This document shows, one piece after another, positions 1-6,866 of a stretch of 11,655 nucleotides of DNA. The stretch is from Bacteroidota bacterium (GTDB lineage Bacteria; Bacteroidota; Bacteroidia; Chitinophagales; Chitinophagaceae). The translations under genes and the position numbers were made by a program. The stretch lies in the NCBI GenBank assembly GCA_023391015.1, contig JAEWBT010000069.1:1-11655 (forward strand). The letters run 5' to 3'. The notes under the pieces are model-generated. The model was not told the DNA's origin and searched no databases. It saw only the letters and a list, made by a program, of their open reading frames with translations. Every line of letters starts with the position of its first letter. Position 1 is the first letter of the stretch.

Positions 1-3
1 CGG

Positions 4-24
4 CCCCGCTCCGAGGGAGAGGGG
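4..24. repeat. Imperfect G/C-rich hairpin at the left edge
   Basis: The arms CCCCGCTCC (4-12) and GGAGAGGGG (16-24) pair with one mismatch around a 3-nt loop GAG. CCCCTCTCC/GGAGAGGGG-like palindromes are, from memory, common dispersed intergenic sequences in many bacteria. It lies downstream of the minus-strand TolC1 gene and could be part of that operon's 3' end, but the window edge prevents judging its full extent. Confidence 0.4.
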
Positions 25-73
25 CGACGGTATGCTGAGGTGAATTTTTAGAATTTCAGTTCATTCGGGCATT

Positions 74-101
74 GTAGAGACAAGGCATGCCTTGTCTCTA
101 C
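74..101. repeat. Perfect 28-bp palindrome overlapping the TolC1 stop codon
   Basis: Two 14-bp arms (GTAGAGACAAGGCA and its exact complement) meet with no spacer. The stop codon of the minus-strand TolC1 gene (98-100, TAG) lies inside the right arm. A related but imperfect palindrome beginning with the same TGTAGAGAC lies at 2386-2416, so this is probably one member of a dispersed palindrome family. As RNA it could form a hairpin protecting or ending the TolC1 transcript. No U-tract follows it on the minus strand, so it is not a standard intrinsic terminator. Confidence 0.7.
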
Positions 102-1492
102 TGAAAAACAATCTTTTCCCCCAGATGCCCCGTTACGGCGAGGGCTTCAAGGGCGGCCTGTCGTTGGTTAACAAGCGTTTCAGTCTGGTTCTGCGCCACT
201 TTCACAAAGTCGTTTTCGGCTTCCAGGCGCTGGCTTACCGAGATAAGCCCCTGCACGTATTGCTTTTCGGCAAGGGTAAGCGTGTTGCGGGCCACTACTT
301 CCTGCTGACGGGCGAGGTCTATTTGCTTCCATTGCGTGTGATAAGATGCCTTTTTCTGTTGCAAAAGCAGGCCGAGCTTATCGCGACTGTCTTCGCGGCG
401 GTTTTCCAGTTGCCGCAGGTTGAGGCGCGCTTGTTGCACCTTATGGCTGCGCTCTGTGCCACCAAAAATTTCCCATTTCAGCAGCACGCCCGCCATCCAG
501 TTGGGCGCAAGCGTGAGTTCGTTAAGTTTCAGATGTGGCTGGGGTAGTGGTGCCGGCAGGTACGGAATATTGAAATCCGCCGAACCCTTGAAAATGCGGG
601 TGTAAGAAAGTCCGCCAAAGGCAGCTGCCTGCGGCAGGTAGGTGCCGCGTTCGCGTTTCAGGGCGTAGCCGGCGGCCTTTTGATAGGCGTCGAGCGCGGC
701 CAGTTCCTGCTTATCTTCCACGGTCAGGTCTTCGGGCAAAACGATGGGTTCCAGCTCATAGGAAATAGCTTCCAGTTCCGCGTGCGTCATGCCGGTGAGG
801 TAGGAAAGCTTTTGAAATAGCAGCGCCTTATTTTCTTCCAGCTGCGTGCGTTTGGATTCCAGCTCTAGCCGCGCCAGCTTGATTTTATCACGGTCGAAGG
901 GCACGGCCAGTCCGTTGGCAATGGCTTTGGCTACCCGTTCTTCTTCCTTTAGGAGCCGGCGCTCGCTCTCGGCCACCAACCTTTCTGAGGCTTTGATAAA
1001 ATGAATTTTATCAAAGCTGCTGATCACGTCCACGGTCAGGTTATCGCGATCGGTTTCTATTAAAAGTGAATCCCCAATGGCTTTTTGCTCCAGTGCTTTT
1101 GCGCCATTGCCGATTTGCCCACCGCTAAAGAGAACGCTTTTGGCCATGAGTCCGGCATGAGCTACCTGCGCATCGGCATTAACCCGTGTTTTTCCGGAAA
1201 AAAGCTCATAACCGGTCAGCGGCAATGTCGTGCCCGGCACATCAATCGTTACCTGGTTGTTCAGATACGCGTAGCCCGCGGTGGCGTCCAATCGGGGAAT
1301 GTATTTGGCCCGCACCGATTTTCGCTCCAGCGCGCTTTTTTCCAGCTCCAGCGCTTTGTTCTGGATTTCTTTGTTGCGCGAAAGCGCCTGTGCTAGCGGC
1401 GACTGTAAGGCTGCGGGCAGCTGCACGGTTTGCGCCGAGGTAACAGGCCCCGGCAAAAAGAGACCCAGGATAAAAACAATGCTTTTTTTCAC
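98..1492 (-). CDS. TolC-family outer-membrane efflux channel (TolC1)
   Basis: This 464-residue protein has the usual length of outer-membrane efflux proteins, which trimerise into a beta-barrel and periplasmic alpha-tunnel that exports drugs or other small molecules. Residues 1-20 form a signal peptide: Lys-Lys, a hydrophobic stretch, then a probable cut after TSA, before QTVQ. Long heptad-rich helices follow, including segments around 30-60, 160-235 and 355-445, with a GYAYL-like beta-strand region near residue 70, as expected for two repeated outer-membrane-efflux domains. The start is GTG at 1492, overlapping the stop of the upstream MarR gene as GTGA, so translation is probably coupled. 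No adaptor or pump gene follows before the window edge, and the palindrome at its stop suggests the operon ends here. Its transport partner is therefore unknown. The family call is firm; the substrate is not inferable. Confidence 0.88.
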   Translation of the reverse strand: MKKSIVFILGLFLPGPVTSAQTVQLPAALQSPLAQALSRNKEIQNKALELEKSALERKSVRAKYIPRLDATAGYAYLNNQVTIDVPGTTLPLTGYELFSGKTRVNADAQVAHAGLMAKSVLFSGGQIGNGAKALEQKAIGDSLLIETDRDNLTVDVISSFDKIHFIKASERLVAESERRLLKEEERVAKAIANGLAVPFDRDKIKLARLELESKRTQLEENKALLFQKLSYLTGMTHAELEAISYELEPIVLPEDLTVEDKQELAALDAYQKAAGYALKRERGTYLPQAAAFGGLSYTRIFKGSADFNIPYLPAPLPQPHLKLNELTLAPNWMAGVLLKWEIFGGTERSHKVQQARLNLRQLENRREDSRDKLGLLLQQKKASYHTQWKQIDLARQQEVVARNTLTLAEKQYVQGLISVSQRLEAENDFVKVAQNQTETLVNQRQAALEALAVTGHLGEKIVFQ

Positions 1493-1950
1493 GATTCCGG
1501 GTTTGAGGTCAGGTGTTGCATATTTTGATTAATGAGTTCAAAAACCGTTCGCAGCGTATCCAGCTGGCTGGCGCTGATGTTTTGGGTGATGGCCTCAACG
1601 GTTTGGGTGAGGGCGCCAACCACGGGTTTTTCAATTTCCCGCCCCTTAGGCGTCAGAAAGACGAGGTTGGTGCGACGGTCGGTTTCGTGGGGGCGGCGGA
1701 CAACGAGACCTTCTTTTTCCAGATTGTCAAGCAGTCGGGTTGTGCCGGGGCGGTCGCGATAAGTAGCGTCGGTAAGTGCCTGCTGGGTAAGGCCGTCCTT
1801 TTCCCAAAGCACCGCCATAATGCTCCACTGCTCGCGGGTGAGTGCCACGCCGGCGACCTTCAGGTAGTGGCCTAGCAGGCGGTTGAGCGCCAGCGGCGTC
1901 CGACCGGTGAGCAGGTGAAGAATGTCCTCGTTTTTTATTATTGTTGCCAA
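1489..1950 (-). CDS. MarR-family transcriptional regulator (MarR1)
   Basis: This 153-residue protein has the size and layout of MarR repressors: an N-terminal dimerisation helix (about 10-32), a winged helix-turn-helix (about 38-103) and C-terminal dimerisation helices (about 110-147). The recognition helix is near 64-80 (YRDRPGTTRLLDNLEKEG) and the wing carries the family's Asp-Arg-Arg (91-93) before a VFLTPKG strand. MarR proteins usually repress their own operon until a phenolic or other small ligand binds. The only plausible start is TTG at 1950: a stop codon (TAA) lies five codons upstream and the next Met is residue 45, inside the DNA-binding domain. It overlaps TolC1 by 4 bp, making a two-gene operon. 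A perfect palindrome and promoter sit immediately upstream. The use of TTG may keep the regulator scarce. Confidence 0.88.
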   Translation of the reverse strand: MATIIKNEDILHLLTGRTPLALNRLLGHYLKVAGVALTREQWSIMAVLWEKDGLTQQALTDATYRDRPGTTRLLDNLEKEGLVVRRPHETDRRTNLVFLTPKGREIEKPVVGALTQTVEAITQNISASQLDTLRTVFELINQNMQHLTSNPES

Positions 1951-1956
1951 GATAAC

Positions 1957-1972
1957 TGTTGTTTAAACAACA
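1957..1972. promoter_or_regulatory. Probable MarR1 operator
   Basis: TGTTGTTTAAACAACA is a perfect 16-bp palindrome. Its last two bases overlap the end of the predicted -7 box of the marR1 promoter and it covers the expected transcription start, so a bound MarR dimer would block initiation. MarR proteins typically bind such 16-20 bp palindromes; that this one is bound by MarR1 is inferred from position alone. Confidence 0.7.
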
Positions 1973-2000
1973 AAATTATGGTAAGGATTTGAATTTCCAA
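1971..2000 (-). promoter_or_regulatory. Bacteroidota-type promoter of marR1-tolC1
   Basis: On the minus strand a TTG (2000-1998) is followed after exactly 19 bp by TAATTTTG (1978-1971). This matches the Bacteroidota primary-sigma consensus of a -33 TTG and a -7 box TAnnTTTG. Transcription would start near 1964-1967, giving a leader of about 15 nt before the TTG start codon. Confidence 0.7.
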
Positions 2001-2060
2001 AATTCAGCTGCCTAATCTTTCTCTAATGGCTGGTTAGTCATTCTCCCGCGCCGGCTTCTT

Positions 2061-2070
2061 TTTCCGGAAA
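2061..2070. repeat. TTTCCGGAAA palindrome (one of eight copies)
   Basis: This copy lies in the gap between the divergent marR1 and small-membrane-protein genes. Exact copies of the decamer are at 1191, 2061, 2369, 2454, 5699, 8829, 10108 and 11629 (first base). Two more sites keep the inner eight bases TTCCGGAA, at 5745-5752 and 6036-6043. About 0.01 exact copies would be expected in random sequence of this length. Its function is unknown. Confidence 0.75.
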
Positions 2071-2135
2071 TTTTGTTTGGCATGTTTTTGATATTTCAAT
2101 CTCTTTCTCTTTTCACCCAAAACCTCTTTTCAATC

Positions 2136-2366
2136 ATGCTTCAGAAAATCTCTCAAAAACTTTCGCTTACCCTGCTGGCCGTGTGCATCAGCATCTTTTC
2201 TTTTGCCCAGGATGGCACCAAGAAACTGGACGTAGATATTGATGTCAACAAAGGCGGTGACTCGGGTGCCGGCTTTCTCAACAACCCGGTGGTTTGGGTG
2301 ATCGGCGCGGCGGTGTTTATCCTGTTGCTCGTGGCGCTGATGCGGAGCAATAAACGCAGCGCGTAA
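2136..2366 (+). CDS. Small secreted/membrane-anchored protein of unknown function (76 aa)
   Basis: The start is taken at ATG 2136, because it gives a clean signal peptide: Lys-rich start MLQKISQK, hydrophobic core, likely cut after SFA before QDGTK (about residue 24). An in-frame ATG at 2073 would add 21 residues ahead of that signal. The mature part is a short acidic stretch (KLDVDIDV), a Gly/Ser linker, one strong transmembrane helix (about 51-69, VVWVIGAAVFILLLVALM) and a basic tail RSNKRSA. If the signal is cut, the protein would be a type I membrane protein of only about 52 residues. I recall very similar small proteins with a D-V-D-I-x-V motif and a V-W-V-I-G-A-A-V-F helix as recurrent uncharacterised genes in Bacteroidota, though I cannot verify this here. 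It is the only plus-strand gene, divergent from marR1, and ends before a strong terminator. Confidence 0.72.
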   Translation: MLQKISQKLSLTLLAVCISIFSFAQDGTKKLDVDIDVNKGGDSGAGFLNNPVVWVIGAAVFILLLVALMRSNKRSA

Positions 2367-2385
2367 AATTTCCGGAAATCTACCC

Positions 2386-2416
2386 TGTAGAGACGCCCAA
2401 TTTGGGTGGCTCTGCA
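2386..2416. repeat. Imperfect TGTAGAGAC-type palindrome
   Basis: Arms at 2386-2400 and 2402-2416 pair at 12 of 15 positions; two of the three mismatches would be G-U pairs in RNA. The left arm begins TGTAGAGAC, identical to the start of the palindrome at the TolC1 stop (73-81). It lies between the small-protein stop and the terminator at 2423-2449, so it would be in the 3' end of that transcript. Confidence 0.55.
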
Positions 2417-2422
2417 ATCGAA

Positions 2423-2449
2423 AAAGCCCCGCAAATCCTGCGGGGCTTT
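2423..2449. terminator. Bidirectional intrinsic terminator
   Basis: A perfect 11-bp stem (AAAGCCCCGCA, 2423-2433, with its complement at 2439-2449) closes a 5-nt loop AATCC. On the plus strand it is followed by TTTCTCTTTT; on the minus strand the complement of the A-run at 2421-2425 provides TTTTT. It sits between the converging small-protein gene (ends 2366) and RND pump gene (ends at 2472 on the minus strand), so it can end both transcripts. Confidence 0.88.
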
Positions 2450-2471
2450 CTCTTTTCCGGAAATTATCCGT

Positions 2472-5400
2472 TTAAATCACTTCCGGCTGCACCACAGCCG
2501 TGCCGTTGCCGGTTGTAGTCGTGGTGTATTCCACCGCCGGAATATCGCCTTTTTTCCGGCGCTTGCCGAAGCGGGCAAGGCCTTTGTCCACAATATAGTA
2601 GATGCAGGGCACCACCACCAGCGTCAGGATCAGCGAAGACGTCAGACCGCCAATAATCACCCATGCCATACCGTTTTTCACTTCCGCACCTGCACCTTTG
2701 GCCAAGGCAATGGGCAACATCCCCAAAATCATTGCAATGGTGGTCATCAGGATGGGGCGGAAACGCTCGCGACCGGCATCAATCAGGGCCTGCACCAGGG
2801 TTTCACCTTCGGCTTTCCGCTGATTGGTAAAGTCCACCAGCAAGATACCGTTTTTGGCTACCAGACCCATCAGCATGATGAGTCCAATCATGGCGAAGAT
2901 GGTGAGGTCGTTCATCGTAAGCGCCAGGGCCAGGAACGCACCAATCAGGGCGAGGGGCAGGGCAAAAAGCACGACGAATGGATAAACGGCGTTTTCGTAC
3001 AAGGCCACCATGATGAGGTAAATAAGCAGGATACCCAGGCCGAGTGCGCCCAGGAGGCTACCAAATGACTTACTTTGGTTTTCCAGGTTGCCGATAAATT
3101 GCCATGTAACACCGGCAGGCAGCTTCAGCGCATCAATTTTTGCCTGAATTTCCGCACCTACCGTACCCACCGGACGGCCAATAACCGAGGCATTCACCAG
3201 GATAGATGGCAGCCGGTCCATCCGCTCGAGGGCCGATTCGCCCAAAGCCTGCTGCACGTTGGCAAACTGAGACAGCTCTACCGGCAAGCCTTGATTGTTG
3301 ATAAAACGCAGGGCCCGCAGGTCGGCTGCGCTGGTGCGGTCGCTGGTTTCCGACTGCACCATGATGTCATATTCGTTGCCGCCTTCGGTGAATTTGGCGA
3401 GGTCGTTGCCCCGGAAAGCGTTGGAAATCGCGCTGCCCACTTCGCTGGCATTCAATCCCAGAAGGGCCATTTTTTCGCGGTTGAGTTGCACCGTCAGTTG
3501 CGGCTTCGGATCCTGGGTGCTGTACTTCACATACTGAATACCCGGAATGCCTTCCACGATACTGCGGATTTGCTCCGCCGCCTTGCGCATGTCTTCGCGG
3601 TTTTGCGATTTAATGGCTACCTGCACGTCAGGCTGGTTATTTCCGGCAATGCCCACGGGCGATACCGTCACCTTCACCCCCGGATATTTACCAATGAGAT
3701 TTTTCATGCGTACCCCAAAGTCGTCGGTAGAGATGCTGCGCTCTTCTTTGTCTTTAAGGATCACCGTCAGGTCGGCCACGTTGCCATTGTTGGCATTGGC
3801 GACGCCGTTGTTGGAAAAGCCTACGTTGGTAAATACATTCACTACTTCCGGCTGCTGAAAAAGGTCTTTTTCGATATTCTGCGTCAGCAGGTTGGTTTGA
3901 TACACCGAGGTTTCGGGTGCCAGCTCTACGTGGATGTTCAGCTCGCCCCGGTCGGTCGCACTCATAAAGGCGGTGCCGATAAAGCCTTTGGCCACGAGCA
4001 TAAACGAGCCGACGAACATCAGAATGACCGGAATAAATACCCAACGTTTGTGGCCCAGCGCCCATTTCAGGATGCTGATATAGCCTTCGCGCATATTGGT
4101 AATGCGGTCTTCAAACCAGATATTGATGCGGCCCCAAAGGGTTTTGGTAGAAAGATGCTGAAGCTTGCCGAATTTGGCCGAAAGCATCGGCGTGATGGTA
4201 AACGACACCAGCAAGGACATCAGCGTAGAACACACCACCACAAGGGCAAACTCGCGCAGGATATTTCCGATCAGGCCCCCGGCCAGCGAAAGCGGCACAA
4301 ACACCACCACGTCCACCAGCGTAATGGCAATGGCGGTAAAACCAATCTCGGCCCGCCCTTCGATGGCTGCCGTTTTCCGGTCTTTGCCCATCTCCATATG
4401 GCGGATAATGTTCTCCAGAATTACAATCGAGTCATCCACCAGAATCCCGACCACCAGCGACAAGGCCATCAGCGTCATCAGGTTGAGCGACATGCCGAAG
4501 AGGTTCATAAAAATGAACGTCGGGATCATGGATGCCGGCAGGGCCACCAGTACGAACATCGCACTGCGCGCACTGTGGAGGAAAAACAGCATCACCATCG
4601 CCACAATGATTACGGCCAGAAACAGATCGTGCACCACCGCATCGGCGGAGGCCAGGGTAAACACCGACTGGTCGGCAGCGATGCTAAACTTCAGCCCAAT
4701 GCTTTTATAGGTATTGGCTACTTCATCCAGCCGTTCGCGCACCAGCCGGCTTACTTCCACTGCGTTCGCGTCGCTTTGCTTCAGGATTTGGACCCCAATG
4801 GCCGGCACACCATTAAAGTGGTTGATAGCCGTTACGCGCTGCTGGGCATCCACCACCTCGGCCACGTCGCGGAGAAACACTTTTCCGCCGCCGGGCAGCG
4901 CGGCCACCACCAGATTGCGCAGCTGATCCAGATTGTTGAACTTGGCGTTGTACTCAATCGAATACGCGCTTTCCGAGGTTTCTACCTGGCCGGCCGGTGC
5001 AGAAATACTCGCCGCGTTCACCACGTTGGCCACCTGCGAAATATTGAGGTTGTAGGCCGCCAGCTTGCTTTTGCTCACGTTCACCTGAATCTGCCGCTCA
5101 TTGCTACCTACCAGCGCTACCTGCCCCACGCCGGTCACGTTGGCAATCTGCGGCGAAATCTGTTTGTCCAGCAGGTCGTAGAGCTGCGCCGAGCCCACGT
5201 TGGCTGTTGCACTGAGGCGCAATACCGGAAAATCGTCGGTAGAAAACTTGTTGACCACCGGGTTGTCCACGTTCTGCGGCAACAGGGCCAGGATCTGGTT
5301 CACCTTCCGCTGGGCGTCGTTCTGCGCTTTGTTTACATCCGCGCCGTCTTTCAGGGTGATGGTTACAATGGAAGCGCCTTCCTGCGAGGTAGAAGTAATG

Positions 5401-5639
5401 CGGTCAATGCCTTCCAGCGAAGACACCGCGTCTTCAATCCGGCGGGTGACCACGCTTTCAATCTCATCGGCAGAAGCGCCCCGGTAGGAAGTAATGACCG
5501 TCACTACGTTGGCATCAAACTTCGGCAGCAGGTTGTAGTTGAGCGTCCGGTAACTGATAATCCCAAACAAGATCAGGGCACCAAAAAGCACCGTGATCAG
5601 CAAGGGCCGGTTAATGGCTATCTCGGCTAATTTTTTCAT
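2472..5639 (-). CDS. RND multidrug-efflux pump, inner-membrane permease (AcrB/MexB-like)
   Basis: At 1055 residues this matches the usual 1030-1060 of hydrophobe/amphiphile RND pumps, which form inner-membrane trimers exchanging protons for drugs taken from the periplasm or membrane. The first transmembrane helix is residues 10-30, with the typical start IAINRPLLITVLFGALILFG. The proton relay appears intact: the Asp pair 402-403 in GILVDDSIVILEN (helix 4), Lys929 in GLVAKNGILLVDF (helix 10), and Arg959 with Thr966 in RFRPILMTT (helix 11). Two large periplasmic loops (about 31-335 and 555-855) are the porter and docking domains. No methionine-cluster signature of CusA-type metal pumps is evident. 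A Thr-rich tail ends the protein. It is the last gene of the marR2-tolC2-adaptor-pump operon, 115 bp after the adaptor and just before a terminator. The start ATG at 5639 fits family length. Drug range is not predictable. Confidence 0.95.
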   Translation of the reverse strand: MKKLAEIAINRPLLITVLFGALILFGIISYRTLNYNLLPKFDANVVTVITSYRGASADEIESVVTRRIEDAVSSLEGIDRITSTSQEGASIVTITLKDGADVNKAQNDAQRKVNQILALLPQNVDNPVVNKFSTDDFPVLRLSATANVGSAQLYDLLDKQISPQIANVTGVGQVALVGSNERQIQVNVSKSKLAAYNLNISQVANVVNAASISAPAGQVETSESAYSIEYNAKFNNLDQLRNLVVAALPGGGKVFLRDVAEVVDAQQRVTAINHFNGVPAIGVQILKQSDANAVEVSRLVRERLDEVANTYKSIGLKFSIAADQSVFTLASADAVVHDLFLAVIIVAMVMLFFLHSARSAMFVLVALPASMIPTFIFMNLFGMSLNLMTLMALSLVVGILVDDSIVILENIIRHMEMGKDRKTAAIEGRAEIGFTAIAITLVDVVVFVPLSLAGGLIGNILREFALVVVCSTLMSLLVSFTITPMLSAKFGKLQHLSTKTLWGRINIWFEDRITNMREGYISILKWALGHKRWVFIPVILMFVGSFMLVAKGFIGTAFMSATDRGELNIHVELAPETSVYQTNLLTQNIEKDLFQQPEVVNVFTNVGFSNNGVANANNGNVADLTVILKDKEERSISTDDFGVRMKNLIGKYPGVKVTVSPVGIAGNNQPDVQVAIKSQNREDMRKAAEQIRSIVEGIPGIQYVKYSTQDPKPQLTVQLNREKMALLGLNASEVGSAISNAFRGNDLAKFTEGGNEYDIMVQSETSDRTSAADLRALRFINNQGLPVELSQFANVQQALGESALERMDRLPSILVNASVIGRPVGTVGAEIQAKIDALKLPAGVTWQFIGNLENQSKSFGSLLGALGLGILLIYLIMVALYENAVYPFVVLFALPLALIGAFLALALTMNDLTIFAMIGLIMLMGLVAKNGILLVDFTNQRKAEGETLVQALIDAGRERFRPILMTTIAMILGMLPIALAKGAGAEVKNGMAWVIIGGLTSSLILTLVVVPCIYYIVDKGLARFGKRRKKGDIPAVEYTTTTTGNGTAVVQPEVI

Positions 5640-5754
5640 TTTCTATTTCGTGTCAATGCTCTTTTGAAGAGCGATTTCAGTTGCTTTTGAAAGCGTGATT
5701 TCCGGAAAAACTGCTTAGCGTAATGCTCTTTTAAACGCTTCCAATTCCGGAAAT
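5640..5754 (-). repeat. Adaptor-pump intercistronic region with repeated small hairpins
   Basis: This 115-bp gap is much longer than the other gaps in the operon. It contains an exact 11-nt direct repeat AATGCTCTTTT (5655-5665 and 5722-5732). It also holds two small perfect hairpins, GCTCTT-TTG-AAGAGC (5658-5672) and GCTTT-TG-AAAGC (5683-5694). A TTTCCGGAAA site lies at 5699-5708 and a TTCCGGAA site at 5745-5752 next to the adaptor stop. The pieces look like about three degenerate copies of one unit. None has a terminator's U-tract, so read-through into the pump gene is expected. An RNA-processing or stability role is possible but unproven. Confidence 0.5.
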
Positions 5755-6816
5755 TTATCCAGCCTTCACCACTTTCACCTCCGTGCTGTCGCGCAGGTTC
5801 ACCTGTCCGTTCACCACCACTTGCTCGCCTTCGGCCAGCCCGTTCACGACTTCAATATTGTTGCCAAAATCGCGGCCCGTAGTGATGTTGCGACGAATGG
5901 CGCGGTTGTTCTGAATCACATACACATACGGGGTTTCAATGCTTTCCACCACAGCGGTGCGCGGGATCTGCAAGCCCGGTTTCTGGCTGTTTTGAATGAA
6001 ATCCACATTCACAAACGTGCCGGCTTTCAGCAGATTTCCGGAATTAGACAGCTTTACCTGCACCTGATAGTTGTGGGCCGCGTCGCCTTGCTGGGAAATA
6101 AAGACCACCGTTCCGTTGAACGTACGACCGGGGAAAACGTCAGTTGTTACCCGCACATTTTGACCGTTGCGCAGCTTGTAGGCATCGGCTTCGCCCACCA
6201 GCACGTCGGCTTTCAGGGTAGAAATATCCACGATTTTGCCCAGCGCCATTCCGGGATTTACATACACGCCCGGCTCCACGTTTTTATCCACCACCTGCCC
6301 GCTGATGGGTGCTTTAATGGCGTTGTCGGCCATTTGCTTGCGGATCTGGGCAATACGGTTTTGGGCGGTAGAAAGGTTGTAGCGAATGTCGGCCACGTTC
6401 ACTTCCGTAGTGGCTTCACCAGCCAGCAATGCCTGATAGCGCTTCAGGTCGGAGCTCAGCTTGTTGGCTTGCAGTTGCGCCGCGTCCAGTTGCAGTTGCA
6501 GGCTGCGGTTGTCTACCTGGGCAATGGTCGCGCCCTGGCTTACAAAGCTGCCAAGGCTAAAATTCACCGAAGTGAGCGGACCGGCAGCGTTGGAAGTAAT
6601 GCTGGCCTCGCGCCACGGCACGAGCGTACCGGTGCGAATCAGTTGATCGGTGCCGGAACCCACAATCACGGGCGCGATGTTCACCGGAATGGCCATATTC
6701 ACCTGCGTGGGCACTTCCTTTTTTTCGTCCAGCTTGCGTTTGTTAGCCGCCAGCCGCCAGGCAATCAGCGCCACGAGCGCCACAACGCCCAGTATAATCC
6801 AGATTCTTTTTTTCAT
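5755..6816 (-). CDS. HlyD/AcrA-type periplasmic adaptor (membrane fusion protein) of the RND pump
   Basis: This 353-residue protein would connect the RND pump to the TolC channel across the periplasm. Residues 4-22 form an N-terminal membrane anchor (IWIILGVVALVALIAW). There is no lipobox cysteine, so it is held by this helix rather than by lipid. Family domains follow in order: first half of the lipoyl domain (about 70-101, including SFVSQGATIAQVD), a short coiled-coil hairpin (about 102-165), second lipoyl half (about 166-197, KAPISGQVVDKNVEPGVYV), beta-barrel (about 202-275) and membrane-proximal domain (about 280-351). The coiled coil is short compared with AcrA, which should set the length of TolC contact. 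The start ATG at 6816 gives the correct anchor; TolC2 ends 50 bp upstream. Second gene from the end of the operon. Confidence 0.93.
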   Translation of the reverse strand: MKKRIWIILGVVALVALIAWRLAANKRKLDEKKEVPTQVNMAIPVNIAPVIVGSGTDQLIRTGTLVPWREASITSNAAGPLTSVNFSLGSFVSQGATIAQVDNRSLQLQLDAAQLQANKLSSDLKRYQALLAGEATTEVNVADIRYNLSTAQNRIAQIRKQMADNAIKAPISGQVVDKNVEPGVYVNPGMALGKIVDISTLKADVLVGEADAYKLRNGQNVRVTTDVFPGRTFNGTVVFISQQGDAAHNYQVQVKLSNSGNLLKAGTFVNVDFIQNSQKPGLQIPRTAVVESIETPYVYVIQNNRAIRRNITTGRDFGNNIEVVNGLAEGEQVVVNGQVNLRDSTEVKVVKAG

Positions 6817-6866
6817 TTTACAAGGAGATGAGAACTTAAAGCGAGAGAAGAGAGAGAAAAGCGTTT

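Noticed and set aside
2073..2135. Longer start (ATG 2073) for the small plus-strand protein
   Set aside because: It would add 21 hydrophobic residues before a normal signal peptide and would begin inside the TTTCCGGAAA-flanking sequence; ATG 2136 gives a clean N-terminus.
2406..3068. Plus-strand frame of 220 codons opposite the 3' end of the pump gene
   Set aside because: Begins inside the terminator/repeat region and is otherwise antisense to the pump; composition is His/Gln-rich shadow sequence.
3075..5630. Very long plus-strand frame (851 codons) opposite the RND pump gene
   Set aside because: It is the exact antisense of a strongly conserved pump gene. Its translation is His/Arg/Gln-rich low-quality sequence with no domain, as expected from codon bias of the real gene.
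5821..6831. Plus-strand frame of 336 codons opposite the adaptor gene
   Set aside because: Antisense shadow of the adaptor, His/Gly/Val-rich, no recognisable protein features.
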